Assembly: GCA_965203215.1 (NCBI GenBank) | Contig: CBDBBY010000001.1 | Coordinates: forward strand, 3,534,001 to 3,598,000 | Source of the DNA: CBDBBY01 sp965203215 | GTDB taxonomy: Bacteria; Pseudomonadota; Alphaproteobacteria; Rhodobacterales; Rhodobacteraceae | Length of the DNA stretch: 64,000 bases | Reading direction: 5' to 3' | Shown: positions 18,304 through 26,910 of the stretch, one piece after another | Numbering within the stretch: position 1 is the stretch's first letter | Layout of the letters: every line of letters starts with the position of its first letter | Made by a program: the position numbers and the translations under genes | Notes under the pieces: model-generated | The model's input: only the letters and a program-made list of their open reading frames with translations | The model's database searches: none | Told to the model about the DNA's origin: nothing

Positions 18304-19620
18304 ATGAAGATAGGCATCCTTCCGAGGGCGGATCGCAACAACGGGTGGCTGGAGATCCTCCCGCCATTGCCGCCCCCTGCGGTTGCCAAGGGGGCGATCA
18401 AAGCGGATTGCGCGGTGATCGGAGCCGGGTTCACAGGACTGGCCGCCGCTCGGCGGCTGGCGGAGCTGCTGCCGGCCAAACATGTCCTGCTGCTCGATGC
18501 GGGCCGCATCGGCAACAACGCCGCCGGCCGCTGTTCAGGTTTTGCGATTGACCAAGCCCACAATATCCGGGCGAAAGACTTTGCGGGCAATCTGCGGGCG
18601 GAAAAGAAGCAGATCGCCATAAACCGGGCGGGTCAGGATTATCTGCGCGATCAGGTCAATGCCTTTCAGATCGAATGCGATTGGGACGAGGGCGGCAAAA
18701 TCCATGCCGCGGCGACGGCGAATGGAGAAGCCAAGCTGAAGGCTTACTCCCGGAATCTCGATCTGCTGGAAGCCGAATACAGCTGGCACGACGCAGACAG
18801 GATGCGCGCCATCACCGGCTCAAGCTTTTATATTTCCGGTTTGCACACTCCGGGCACCATTCTGATGCAGCCGGCGGCATTGGTTCGCGGGCTCGCGGAC
18901 ACGATGCCCAGGAACGTGACCGTGCTCGAAAACAGTCCTGTCACGGCAGTTCACCCCGGCGCTCCACACCGATTGGAGTTGCCCGATGCGCAAATTGAGA
19001 CCAAGACTTTGATCTTGGCCAACAACGGGTTCGCCGGGCAGTTCGGGTATTTCCGCGATCACTTGATTCCCGTTGTCACCTGGGGCAGCCTGACGCGGCC
19101 GCTGACGAAATCGGAGGCCGAAACGCTGGGCGGCGATGACAGCTGGGCCGTCATTCCGGCCGATCCCTTCGGCACTTCGGTGCGCCGAATTCCGGGTCGG
19201 CGAATCCTGATCCGCAATATCTACAGCTACAGCCGGGGATTGAATGCCAGCGAAAGCGACCGGACTTGGGCGAGCGCGAAGCACCGATCCTCCCTCGGAA
19301 ACCGCTTTCCCATGCTTCCGGATTTGACACTTGAATACACTTGGGGCGGCCCCTTGTGCCTGTCGCGAAACGGAGAGCCGGTGTTCGGTCAGCTGGATGA
19401 AGACGTGTTCGGCGCCTTCTGCCTGAATGGCGTCGGCATCGCGCGCGGCACCGCGTACGGGAAGCTTCTGGCGGAGCACATCGCGGGCGAACGATCGGAT
19501 CTTCTTGACGTCATGCTGAAGGCGGGCAGGCCGGAGAAACTGCCTCCGGAACCGTTTCTGGGCTGGGGAGTGCGAATGAACTTTGCAAAGCGGCGCTATG
19601 ACGCCGGATTGGAGTTATGA
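18304..19620 (+). CDS. FAD-dependent amine/amino-acid oxidoreductase (DAO family)
   Basis: A 438-residue flavoprotein with the dinucleotide-binding motif VIGAGFTGLAAARRL at about residues 38-52 and the C-terminal FAD-contact region FCLNGVGIARGTAYGKLLAEHI. It resembles PuuB-type gamma-glutamylputrescine oxidases and other secondary-amine oxidases, which produce an imine or aldehyde plus H2O2 or reduced acceptor. The ATG at 18304 is preferred over an in-frame start 15 codons earlier that lies inside the ALDH gene. It begins 8 bases after the ALDH stop and is followed directly by an SDR gene. The substrate is not determined. Confidence 0.83.
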   Translation: MKIGILPRADRNNGWLEILPPLPPPAVAKGAIKADCAVIGAGFTGLAAARRLAELLPAKHVLLLDAGRIGNNAAGRCSGFAIDQAHNIRAKDFAGNLRAEKKQIAINRAGQDYLRDQVNAFQIECDWDEGGKIHAAATANGEAKLKAYSRNLDLLEAEYSWHDADRMRAITGSSFYISGLHTPGTILMQPAALVRGLADTMPRNVTVLENSPVTAVHPGAPHRLELPDAQIETKTLILANNGFAGQFGYFRDHLIPVVTWGSLTRPLTKSEAETLGGDDSWAVIPADPFGTSVRRIPGRRILIRNIYSYSRGLNASESDRTWASAKHRSSLGNRFPMLPDLTLEYTWGGPLCLSRNGEPVFGQLDEDVFGAFCLNGVGIARGTAYGKLLAEHIAGERSDLLDVMLKAGRPEKLPPEPFLGWGVRMNFAKRRYDAGLEL

Positions 19621-20382
19621 ATGCTTGATCTGAATGGAAAGACTGCATTGGTGACCGGGGCGACCTCGGGAATCGGAGCGGAAACGGCGCGCGTGCTGGC
19701 TGCGGCAGGCGCGAAGGTCATGCTGGCGGGCCGCCGCGAGGAAGCCGCCAAGACGCTGTGCGATGAAATCGTCAGGTCCGGCGGAACGGCCGCTTATGTG
19801 CTGGGCGAAGTGACCAAGCCCGGATTTGCGACCGACGCCGCGGCTGCTGCCGAAGAGACCTTCGGCGGCCTAAATGTTTTGGTGAATGCGGCCGGCGCGA
19901 TCTGCCGCGGCACTGCGGAGCAAACCTCGGACGAGGATTGGGCGGCGATGATGTCGGTCAATGTCGGCGGCACCTTTTTCATGGCGCGGGCGGCTTTGCC
20001 GGCAATGCGCCGGGCCGGAGGCGGAAGCATCATAAATTTGGGTTCCACCGTCGGTTTGGTCGGATGCGTTGGCTTGGCAGCGTATTGCGCCAGCAAAGGC
20101 GCGGTGGTGAACCTGACGCGCGCCATGGCGTTGGACCATGCCGAAGACGGCATCCGCGTGAATTCGGTGAACCCCGGCGCAGTCGATACGCCGATGCTTG
20201 TGTCCGGCCACGGCGACGTCGCGCCGGATGCGGTGCGCGAGGCCAACCGGACGGCGATCCCGCAAGGCTGGCTGCCCAAGCCGGTGGAAATTGCCAACGT
20301 CATCGCCTTTCTGGCGTCGGATCTGAGCGCGCATGTAACGGGAGCGGCACTGTCGGTCGACGGAGGTTACACAGCCGGATGA
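19621..20382 (+). CDS. Short-chain dehydrogenase/reductase
   Basis: A 253-residue classical SDR. It has the cofactor motif TGATSGIGAETARVL at residues 11-25, the NAG motif variant VNAAG at about 89, catalytic Ser in NLGSTVG, and YxxxK in YCASKGAVV at about 158-162. Its ATG follows the stop of the flavoprotein gene directly. It is likely an NAD(P)-dependent alcohol/ketone oxidoreductase in the same pathway; the substrate cannot be read from sequence. Confidence 0.88.
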   Translation: MLDLNGKTALVTGATSGIGAETARVLAAAGAKVMLAGRREEAAKTLCDEIVRSGGTAAYVLGEVTKPGFATDAAAAAEETFGGLNVLVNAAGAICRGTAEQTSDEDWAAMMSVNVGGTFFMARAALPAMRRAGGGSIINLGSTVGLVGCVGLAAYCASKGAVVNLTRAMALDHAEDGIRVNSVNPGAVDTPMLVSGHGDVAPDAVREANRTAIPQGWLPKPVEIANVIAFLASDLSAHVTGAALSVDGGYTAG

Positions 20383-21140
20383 CTCAAATATTGAAAGACA
20401 AGGTTGCGATCGTGACCGGGGCGGCTCAAGGCATCGGTCGGGCGATCGCGCAATCCATGGCGGAGGCGGGCGCGCGCGTCGTGATCGGCGACCTCAAGCC
20501 GCAGCACGCCGAAAGCCTGCCGTCCTTGGAGCTGGATGTTTCCGACGAGGCATCGGTGATGCGGTTTGTCGCGAAAGTGGCCGACGCCTACGGCGCGCCG
20601 TCCATTCTGATCAACAATGCCGGCATCATGACCGGCACGCCGCTGACGGAGCAAACCGCCTCGGAATGGGACCATGTCATGGCCGTCAACCTGCGCGGCC
20701 CCTTCCTGATGGCCAAGCATGTCGTGCCCCATATGGCGGCGGAGAACGAACCGGCCATTGTCAATATCGGTTCGATTGAAGGGATCAGCGGCAATCCGAA
20801 CCACTCCGCCTACATGGCTTCCAAGGCCGGGGTGCACGGGTTGACGGTCTCGATGGCGATCGACCTCGGGCCCAAAGGCATTCGGGTCAACGCGATTGCA
20901 CCGGGATGGATCAACACGAAGTTCAACAGCGTCTATTTGGAAGGGTTGCCGGATCAGGACCTTGCGGCGCGCCAGCTTGCTGAATTGCATCCGGTTGGCC
21001 GCATTGGGGATCCTTCCGATATCGGAGATGCGGCGGTCTGGCTCGCCAGCGCGCAATCGCGCTTCGTCACCGGTCAAATCATCAAGGTTGAAGGCGGGCG
21101 CATGGCCAAGCTTTCGCTTCCTGACGCATTCCAAGTCTGA
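20379..21140 (+). CDS. Short-chain dehydrogenase/reductase
   Basis: A 253-residue classical SDR: TGAAQGIGRAIAQ near the N-terminus, NNAGI, catalytic Ser in NIGSIEG, and YMASK with the catalytic Tyr and Lys. The ATG at 20379 overlaps the previous SDR stop as ATGA, indicating translational coupling; longer upstream readings lie within the other SDR gene. The two SDRs are clearly different proteins, not a recent duplication, so they may catalyse successive steps. Confidence 0.88.
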   Translation: MTQILKDKVAIVTGAAQGIGRAIAQSMAEAGARVVIGDLKPQHAESLPSLELDVSDEASVMRFVAKVADAYGAPSILINNAGIMTGTPLTEQTASEWDHVMAVNLRGPFLMAKHVVPHMAAENEPAIVNIGSIEGISGNPNHSAYMASKAGVHGLTVSMAIDLGPKGIRVNAIAPGWINTKFNSVYLEGLPDQDLAARQLAELHPVGRIGDPSDIGDAAVWLASAQSRFVTGQIIKVEGGRMAKLSLPDAFQV

Positions 21141-21149
21141 GGGCGGCGC

Positions 21150-22688
21150 ATGTCGGAATTAGGCGCCAAGCCAGCCAAGCGCCGCGGTCGCGGCGCGCGT
21201 CGGGTGGACCGAACATCGACCGTATTGCGGTTTTTGCCCGAAACTGATCGCGGCATTCCCTATGTTGACCTATTGTCGCCCGAGCAGGTGGAGCGGGTCC
21301 ACCGCGAAACTGCGAAACTGCTCCGCGAGAAAGGAATCGAGTTTCGGGACGACGAGTCCGCCAATCTGTGGAAAGAGGCCGGCGCCGATGTTCAGGGGCA
21401 TCGGGTGCGGATTGACGAAGCGCTGCTGATGCAGCTTCTGTCGACCGCGCCGGAGCAGTACAGGATGGTCGCGCGCAACCCGTCCCGCACCGTTGCCTTG
21501 GGCAGGCGCAAGCAAATCCTGACTCCTGCATACGGCGCGCCCAACGTGCTCGATCTGGATGGTGTCCGGCGCAATCCGACCATCTCGGATTTCCACGATT
21601 TCGTGAAGCTCGCCCATATGTCCCCGGGCATGCAGATGTCCGGCGGTGTGGTTTGCGAGCCGATGGACATACCTGTGCCCAAGCGCCATTTGCACATGGT
21701 CTACAGCTTGATCCGTCATTCCGACAAACCGTTCATGGGCATGGTCACAGCCCGGGAGCGCGCCGAAGATACGGTTCGAATGGCGGAGATCGTATTCGGC
21801 GAAGAGTTCTTGCGACAAAACACGGTGTTGACGTCGCTCGCGAATTGCAACTCGCCTTTTGTGTGGGACCAAACCATGCTGGATGCGACCAAGACCTATG
21901 CAGCGGCCAATCAAGCGGTTCTGTTCACCCCTTTTGTCCTGAGCGGCGCGAGCACCCCGGCCAGCACCATCGGTTCGTTGGTGCAGATCAATGCAGAGGC
22001 CTTGGCCGGCATCGCTTTTTCCCAGATCGTTCGGCCCGGAGCTCCCGGCGTGTACGGCCAGTGGATCGGGGCCGTGTCGATGAAATCCGGCGCGCCGATG
22101 GCGGGGACGCCGGAGATCGATCACATCAATCTGCTGGTCGGGCAAATGGCCCGCCACTACAAGCTGCCTTGGCGATGCAGCGGGGCATGCACAAGCTCGA
22201 AAATCTTGGATGCGCAGGCCGGATACGAGACCGCCCGCAACCTCTACGGCGCAGCTTTGGCCGGAGCCAACTTCATCCTTTCAACCGCGGGATACCTTGA
22301 AGGCGCCCTGTGCCAAGGCTTCGCCAAATTCGTGATTGATGCCGAGCAGGCCGAGCTGACGCACAAATTCCTGCGCGGGATAGATTTCTCCGAGCTCGAC
22401 GGAGCGCTGTCGGCTATGGCCGAGGTGGAGCCCGGCGGGCATTATCTCGGCACCAAGCACACTCTGGAGAATTTCGAGCGCGCCTTCGTCATCCCTGAAC
22501 TGATGCACCATGACAGCTTTGAGCAGTGGGAGGCGGAAGGCCGGCAGGACGCGAACGACCGGGCGGTTGCGAAAGCGCGCAAGATGCTTGCCGAGTATGA
22601 ATCTCCGCCGCTGGACGCGGCCATCGACGAGGAGCTGCGGGAATTCATTGCGCGGCGGGAACGCGAGATCGGCGATGCCACGCTATAG
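21150..22688 (+). CDS. Trimethylamine methyltransferase (MttB) superfamily protein
   Basis: This 512-residue member of the MttB superfamily contains the conserved LLSPEQVERVHRETAKLLREKGIEF opening, followed by the TIM-barrel region. It has no in-frame TAG, so it is a non-pyrrolysine member. Characterised ones (MtgB, MtpB and relatives) move a methyl group from quaternary amines such as glycine betaine or proline betaine to a corrinoid protein. No corrinoid protein or reactivase is visible in the window, so the acceptor would have to be encoded elsewhere. It ends the six-gene operon, 9 bases after the SDR. It suggests that a methylated amine is the starting substrate (inference). Confidence 0.85.
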   Translation: MSELGAKPAKRRGRGARRVDRTSTVLRFLPETDRGIPYVDLLSPEQVERVHRETAKLLREKGIEFRDDESANLWKEAGADVQGHRVRIDEALLMQLLSTAPEQYRMVARNPSRTVALGRRKQILTPAYGAPNVLDLDGVRRNPTISDFHDFVKLAHMSPGMQMSGGVVCEPMDIPVPKRHLHMVYSLIRHSDKPFMGMVTARERAEDTVRMAEIVFGEEFLRQNTVLTSLANCNSPFVWDQTMLDATKTYAAANQAVLFTPFVLSGASTPASTIGSLVQINAEALAGIAFSQIVRPGAPGVYGQWIGAVSMKSGAPMAGTPEIDHINLLVGQMARHYKLPWRCSGACTSSKILDAQAGYETARNLYGAALAGANFILSTAGYLEGALCQGFAKFVIDAEQAELTHKFLRGIDFSELDGALSAMAEVEPGGHYLGTKHTLENFERAFVIPELMHHDSFEQWEAEGRQDANDRAVAKARKMLAEYESPPLDAAIDEELREFIARREREIGDATL

Positions 22689-22689
22689 C

Positions 22690-22804
22690 CGCGCTCGGGG
22701 CGGGCTGCGGCCGGTTCGGTTTCGCCCTGCATTTTTTGGCGTTTCCAGAAAAACGGATAGGTGAACACATCACCAACGACGGGTCTGCGCATCCCGTTCA
22801 CCAC
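22690..22804 (-). pseudogene. Truncated toxin gene (PemK/MazF-like family start)
   Basis: Immediately after, and overlapping, the antitoxin gene is the start of a second minus-strand protein, MRRPVVGDVFTYPFFWKRQKMQGE..., ending in TEPAAARP. This matches the first residues of PemK/MazF-like growth inhibitors, which begin with a short (V/T)GDV...YxxLW/FFW...GE..K.RP pattern. The frame then runs into the antisense of the MttB-like gene, so the rest of the toxin has been lost. The overlapping start (22804 or 22792) with the antitoxin is typical of toxin-antitoxin operons. Confidence 0.5.
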
Positions 22805-23048
22805 TGTTCGCCAAGTCTCGTTCCAAAGCCGCGGTCATCATGGCCTTCAGCTCTGTGGGCATATCGTCAAGAGTGTGCGCTTGCTGGTCAGATCCGCCCG
22901 TCAGAGCCTCGTAGCGTTCGAGGCTCATCAGCACGAAGCGGGGCTTGCGGTGCTTGGTGATGGCCACCGGGGCGCGGCTGGCCGCATCGAGAATGTCGCC
23001 GGTTTTGCGGGCCAGATCAGCGGCGGGGAAGTTTTGAATGTCGGACAC
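22770..23048 (-). CDS. Phd/YefM-family antitoxin
   Basis: A 92-residue antitoxin. The N-terminal Phd/YefM fold is visible as IQNFPAADLARKTGDILDAASRAPVAITKHRKPRFVLMSLERYEAL at residues 5-50. The C-terminal tail normally wraps the toxin. The start is GTG 23048, with AGGAG 6 bases upstream. The downstream toxin gene is truncated, so this antitoxin is an orphan. Such remnants can still autoregulate or neutralise related toxins. Confidence 0.8.
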   Translation of the reverse strand: MSDIQNFPAADLARKTGDILDAASRAPVAITKHRKPRFVLMSLERYEALTGGSDQQAHTLDDMPTELKAMMTAALERDLANSGERDAQTRRW

Positions 23049-23642
23049 GGGAAACTCCTATTGTTCGCAATATGCGCATTTTGAGAATATTCCCAAGAGC
23101 TATCGCTTTATCCAATTTTCGCAAATTCGATCAGATTTCGAATTCCGACAAGCAGTGGGCGGCCGGGATGGACGACGAACATGTCCCTTGGCAAGGGCCG
23201 TTCGCCTTTGACTTCGAGTGGGCGCAAATTGCCTGCCACCATGGTTGAAGTGTCACAGGCGTCCAAATCTGCCCTCACCGGCGAGAAGGTTTTTTCCGGT
23301 GGGCAAGGCTGGAGGGTCGTTTTTGGGCGTGGAAGAGCCGGAGTTTTTTTGGGTGCCGGGCAGAGGTGGGCGGCACCCAATGTTCAGGGAAGCGGTTTTC
23401 GATTCAATCTCCGCGCTGAAGTCGACCGAAATCCGGAAGCCGGCGAAGTGTCCGCTGACGCCGAAAGTCCCGGTTCCGGACGCGGTCGCCGGATATATTG
23501 ACCCCAGTCCGCTTGTACCCGCCCTGCGCCGCCGCCCGGGTGTCCGGGCGCGGCTGTTGCGGGCCGCCCGAGCAAGCATTGTTGACATTGCCGCAGCGAT
23601 TTGGTTGAAATTGGATTTCATTATTCCAATTTGCGTGGAAAA
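23049..23642. other. Interval with possible LysR C-terminal remnant and hairpin
   Basis: No intact gene is seen. On the minus strand, from about 23275 to the TAA at 23108, one frame reads RPLEVKGERPLPRDMFVVHP and GRPLLVGIRNLIEFA, which resembles the last 45 residues of a LysR effector domain. An imperfect inverted repeat at 23270-23305 (TGCCCTCACCGG / CCGGTGGGCA) could form a 10-bp stem. Both calls are tentative. Confidence 0.3.
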
Positions 23643-24812
23643 ATGGAACTTTTAAGTCGATTCTTCCGGATGCCCGAACATAGCTGCTTCCTCTTCGGAC
23701 CGCGAGGCACAGGGAAGACCACTTGGCTGAAGAGCGAGCTCCCCGATTCGCTCCATCTGGATTTGCTTGAGCCCGGCCTGCACCGCAGACTGGAGGCCCG
23801 GCCCGAGCGGCTGCGGGAGCTGATCGCGGGAATGCCGGAAAGGCAGGCAGGCGAAACAAGAACTGTCGTCATCGACGAAATCCAGCGAATTCCGGAGCTG
23901 CTCGACGTGGTGCACGCTGTTCTAGAGGAGCCGTCGCCGCCGCGCTTCGTACTGGCGGGATCAAGCGCCCGAAAGCTCCGCCGCGGAGGCGTAAATCTGC
24001 TCGGCGGGCGGGCGGCGCATCGCACGATGCATCCGTTCATGGCCGCCGAGATGCCCGAGTTTGAGCTGGCCCGGGCATTGGAAATAGGAATGCTTCCATT
24101 GGCGGCAAGCGCGCGCGACCCGAACGCGGTTCTGGATGCGTATGCCGGACTTTATCTCGAACAGGAGGTGAGAGCGGAAGGCCTGACCCGGAACGTCGGC
24201 GCGTTCGCAAGATTTCTGGAAGCGATCGCCTTTTCCCACGGCTCGCTTCTGAACGTCTCGTCGGTTGCGAGGGATTGCGAGGTCGAGCGAAAGGTCGTCG
24301 CCGGATACGTCGGCATCCTTGAGGATCTCCTGCTGTCATTTCGGCTGCCGGTGTTCCGCAAGCGAGCGAAGCGCGCGACCGTAAGGCACGAGAAGCTCTA
24401 CTTGTTCGATGCCGGCGTGTTCCGATCGCTTCGGCCCAAAGGGCCGCTCGACCGTCCCGAAGAGATCGGCGGGCAGGCGGTCGAGGGCCTCGTTGCTCAG
24501 CATTTGCGAGCATGGGCCGCCTACTCCGCGTTCGATGCGAAGATATTCTTCTGGCGGACGCGTGCCGGAGCGGAGGTTGATCTCGTCGTCTACGGAGATT
24601 GCGGGCTGCAGGCGATTGAGGTCAAGAATTCCGCCAGAGTGCGCCCCGAGGATTTGCGCCCGCTGAAAGCCTTTCGCGAGGACTATCCGGAAGCCGAAGC
24701 GGCAATTCTGTATCGAGGCCGTGAACGGTTGCGGTCGGACGGGATCTCATGCCTGCCGCTGGAGGAATTCCTAAGGAGCGTCGTTCCCGACCGCGCGCTT
24801 CTCTCTCGCTGA
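23643..24812 (+). CDS. AAA-family ATPase with DUF4143 (nuclease-like) domain
   Basis: A 389-residue protein. It has Walker A FGPRGTGKTTW at about residues 18-28, Walker B TVVIDEIQRIPEL at about 76-88, sensor-like LAGSSARKL at about 106-114, and a C-terminal DUF4143 region with a PD-(D/E)XK-like pattern (RTRAGAEVDLVVYG, then AIEVKNSA). Such ATPases are common, often horizontally transferred and of unclear role; DNA binding or nuclease activity is suspected. ATG 23643 is favoured because the family starts close to the PxxxFLFGPRGTGKT motif. It stands alone on the plus strand. Confidence 0.85.
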   Translation: MELLSRFFRMPEHSCFLFGPRGTGKTTWLKSELPDSLHLDLLEPGLHRRLEARPERLRELIAGMPERQAGETRTVVIDEIQRIPELLDVVHAVLEEPSPPRFVLAGSSARKLRRGGVNLLGGRAAHRTMHPFMAAEMPEFELARALEIGMLPLAASARDPNAVLDAYAGLYLEQEVRAEGLTRNVGAFARFLEAIAFSHGSLLNVSSVARDCEVERKVVAGYVGILEDLLLSFRLPVFRKRAKRATVRHEKLYLFDAGVFRSLRPKGPLDRPEEIGGQAVEGLVAQHLRAWAAYSAFDAKIFFWRTRAGAEVDLVVYGDCGLQAIEVKNSARVRPEDLRPLKAFREDYPEAEAAILYRGRERLRSDGISCLPLEEFLRSVVPDRALLSR

Positions 24813-25236
24813 ATCCGCACGCTCGTTGACCGTGGGTTCGTAGAACCGGAAACCCTCTCCGCAAGACCTCATCAGCTTGCGCGACAGGGCATCCGCCTCG
24901 CGGACCGCGGCCTTCGCGACGCTGGCTTGAGTTCCTCGCCTTCCAAGCGCAATAGGAAATCGCTCGTTCAAGGATTTGTGGAGATGAGCGCCGGAGGGCC
25001 CTTCGCTGCGTCCGTTGATCGAATCCCGCCGATCCGAGATTCTTGCCCCGCACGCCGTCACGGCTTGAAAGGCGTCCGCGTGTGTTGGCCGAATTTTGTT
25101 CGGAGAGGATGACGCCCGAAAGAACCTCAGTTTCTCCGCCGGGCAGCTTCATCCGGAACCGGGTCGGCGCACGCAGCGGCCAGCCGAGCAATGCCTTGCA
25201 TGGCAGGCCGCAGCCCCTACTCGTTGATCGCGTCCG
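24813..25236. other. Interval with decayed minus-strand coding sequence
   Basis: About 420 bases between convergent genes. On the minus strand two frames look protein-like in succession: about 25190-25090 (PTRFRMKLPGGETEVLSGVI), then, after an apparent frameshift, about 25061-24815 (RISDRRDSINGRSEGPSG, READALSRKLM, GEGFRFYEPTVNE). I do not recognise the family. It is best read as a broken gene. Confidence 0.3.
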
Positions 25237-26157
25237 TCATGAAGACCGGGTGTTTTGTTCCACGAGTGCCTTGTACAGGTTGCGGATGCATTGGGTCATC
25301 GGCCGCTCGCCGGTTCCGATTGGCTTGCCGTCGATCTTGGCCACCGGGGTTTGTGCGCCGAATGTGCCGGTCAGGAACGCCTCATCAGCGCCGTACGCTT
25401 CGTAGAGCGAGTAGTTCTTTTCGAACACGGGGATGCCGTTGGCGCGGCAGAGGTCGATCACCTTCTGTCGCGTTACCCCTTTCATGCAGTAGTCGCCAGT
25501 CGAGGTCCACACCTCGCCGCGCCGCACGATGAAGAAGTTGCAGGCGTTCGTCGTGTTAACGAAGCCATGCGGGTCGAGCATCAGGGCTTCGTCCGCGCCC
25601 GCCTGTTCGGCCTGCAGGCAGGCAATGACGCAGTTGAGTTTGGAATGACTGTTGTACTTGGCATCCTGGCTCATCGGCAGTCCGCGCACCTGCGGGACGG
25701 TGGCAAGCCGAATGCCCCGAGACAGAAGGCTTTCGACCGGTCTGGAGTGCTCGATGATCGCTACGATGGTGGGGCCGAAACGCGACAGTCCCGGGTGCTG
25801 GAAGGGCTTGACCTTGCGGCCGCGGGTGACCATCAGGCGACAATGGGCCTCATTCGTCATTCCGTTCGCCGCTGCGGTCCGGTCAAGGATGGCGCGGATG
25901 TCCCCGGGCCCCATCCCGAGATCGATGGATACCGATTTCAGCGAGTTGAAAAGACGGTCCATGTGTTCGTCGAAGAACGCCCACCGACCGTTATGGAGCC
26001 GTAGACCTTCCCACATCCCGTCGCCCAGCATGAAGCCGCTGTCATAGACCGAGACCGTGGCCTCGGCCTTGGGCACCAGATCGCCGTTGACATAGATAAG
26101 AAGGTCGTCGTTGCGGGTGTCCGCCTCGGCGTCATGCGTCGAATGGCTGTCGGTCAT
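25237..26157 (-). CDS. Class IV (fold-type IV) PLP aminotransferase
   Basis: A 306-residue aminotransferase of the branched-chain/D-amino-acid group. It shows VYDSGFMLGDGMWEGLRLHNG at about residues 37-57, the PLP Lys in YNSHSKLNCVIA at about residue 175, and EALMLDPHGFVNTTNACNFFIV near residue 195-216. Fold-type IV enzymes transfer amino groups of branched-chain or D-amino acids, or act as aminodeoxychorismate lyase. Context favours amino-acid use: it follows the ABC ATPase gene with only 3 bases between, as the last gene of an Aap/Bzt-like transport operon. It probably deaminates the imported amino acid. D- versus L-specificity cannot be decided. Confidence 0.83.
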   Translation of the reverse strand: MTDSHSTHDAEADTRNDDLLIYVNGDLVPKAEATVSVYDSGFMLGDGMWEGLRLHNGRWAFFDEHMDRLFNSLKSVSIDLGMGPGDIRAILDRTAAANGMTNEAHCRLMVTRGRKVKPFQHPGLSRFGPTIVAIIEHSRPVESLLSRGIRLATVPQVRGLPMSQDAKYNSHSKLNCVIACLQAEQAGADEALMLDPHGFVNTTNACNFFIVRRGEVWTSTGDYCMKGVTRQKVIDLCRANGIPVFEKNYSLYEAYGADEAFLTGTFGAQTPVAKIDGKPIGTGERPMTQCIRNLYKALVEQNTRSS

Positions 26158-26160
26158 TTC

Positions 26161-26901
26161 TCAATGCCCCAGGATTTGGCCAAGGAATGCGCGGGTGCGG
26201 TTCTGCTGCGGGTTCTCGAAGAATTCTTCGGGACCGTCCATCTCGACGATCTCGCCGTCGGCCATGAAGACCACCCGATCCGCCACCTGCCGCGCGAAGC
26301 CCATTTCGTGGGTCACGCAGATCATCGTCATGCCCTCTCCGGCGAGGTTCACCATCACGTCCAGCACTTCCGAGATCATCTCCGGATCGAGTGCCGAGGT
26401 CGGTTCGTCGAACAGCATGATCTTGGGCTTCATGCAGAGTGCGCGGGCGATGGCGACGCGCTGCTGCTGCCCGCCCGAGAGCTGGCCCGGATATTTGTCG
26501 GACTGCTCGGGAATCTTGACCTTCGTCAGAAATTCCATCGCGACCGTCTCGGCCTCGTCCCGCGCCTGCTTGCGCACCAGCATCGGCGCCAAAACGCAGT
26601 TTTCAAGAATCGTCATATGCGGAAACAAGTTGAATTGCTGAAACACCATGCCGGTCTCGCGCCTTATTTCATCGATATTGCTGAGATTGTCGTCGAGTTC
26701 GATGCCCAGCACGTTGACGGATCCGCTCTGGAACTCCTCCAGCCTGTTTATGCATCGGATCAGCGTGGACTTGCCCGACCCGGAGGGGCCGCAGACGATG
26801 ACCTTCTCGCCCGCGCCGACCTCGAGGTCGATGCTCTTCAAAGCATGAAACGAGCCGTAATACTTGTCCATGCCGACGATGCGGACGGCGGTTTCAGTCA
26901 T
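26161..26901 (-). CDS. aapP: Polar amino-acid ABC transporter ATPase (AapP/BztD-like)
   Basis: A 246-residue ABC ATPase of the GlnQ group: Walker A GPSGSGKST at about residues 38-46, signature LSGGQQQR at about 140, and Walker B IMLFDEPTSALDPE at about 160-173. It energises import of polar amino acids at the inner membrane. It starts 9 bases after the preceding permease stop and lies upstream of the aminotransferase. The naming follows operon order: binding protein, two large permeases, ATPase. Confidence 0.88.
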   Translation of the reverse strand: MTETAVRIVGMDKYYGSFHALKSIDLEVGAGEKVIVCGPSGSGKSTLIRCINRLEEFQSGSVNVLGIELDDNLSNIDEIRRETGMVFQQFNLFPHMTILENCVLAPMLVRKQARDEAETVAMEFLTKVKIPEQSDKYPGQLSGGQQQRVAIARALCMKPKIMLFDEPTSALDPEMISEVLDVMVNLAGEGMTMICVTHEMGFARQVADRVVFMADGEIVEMDGPEEFFENPQQNRTRAFLGQILGH

Positions 26902-26910
26902 GGGGTCCTC

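Noticed and set aside
19938..20378. In-frame extension upstream of the second SDR
   Set aside because: It is a frame-shifted reading of the first SDR; the ATGA overlap at 20379 and the normal SDR start fix the true start.
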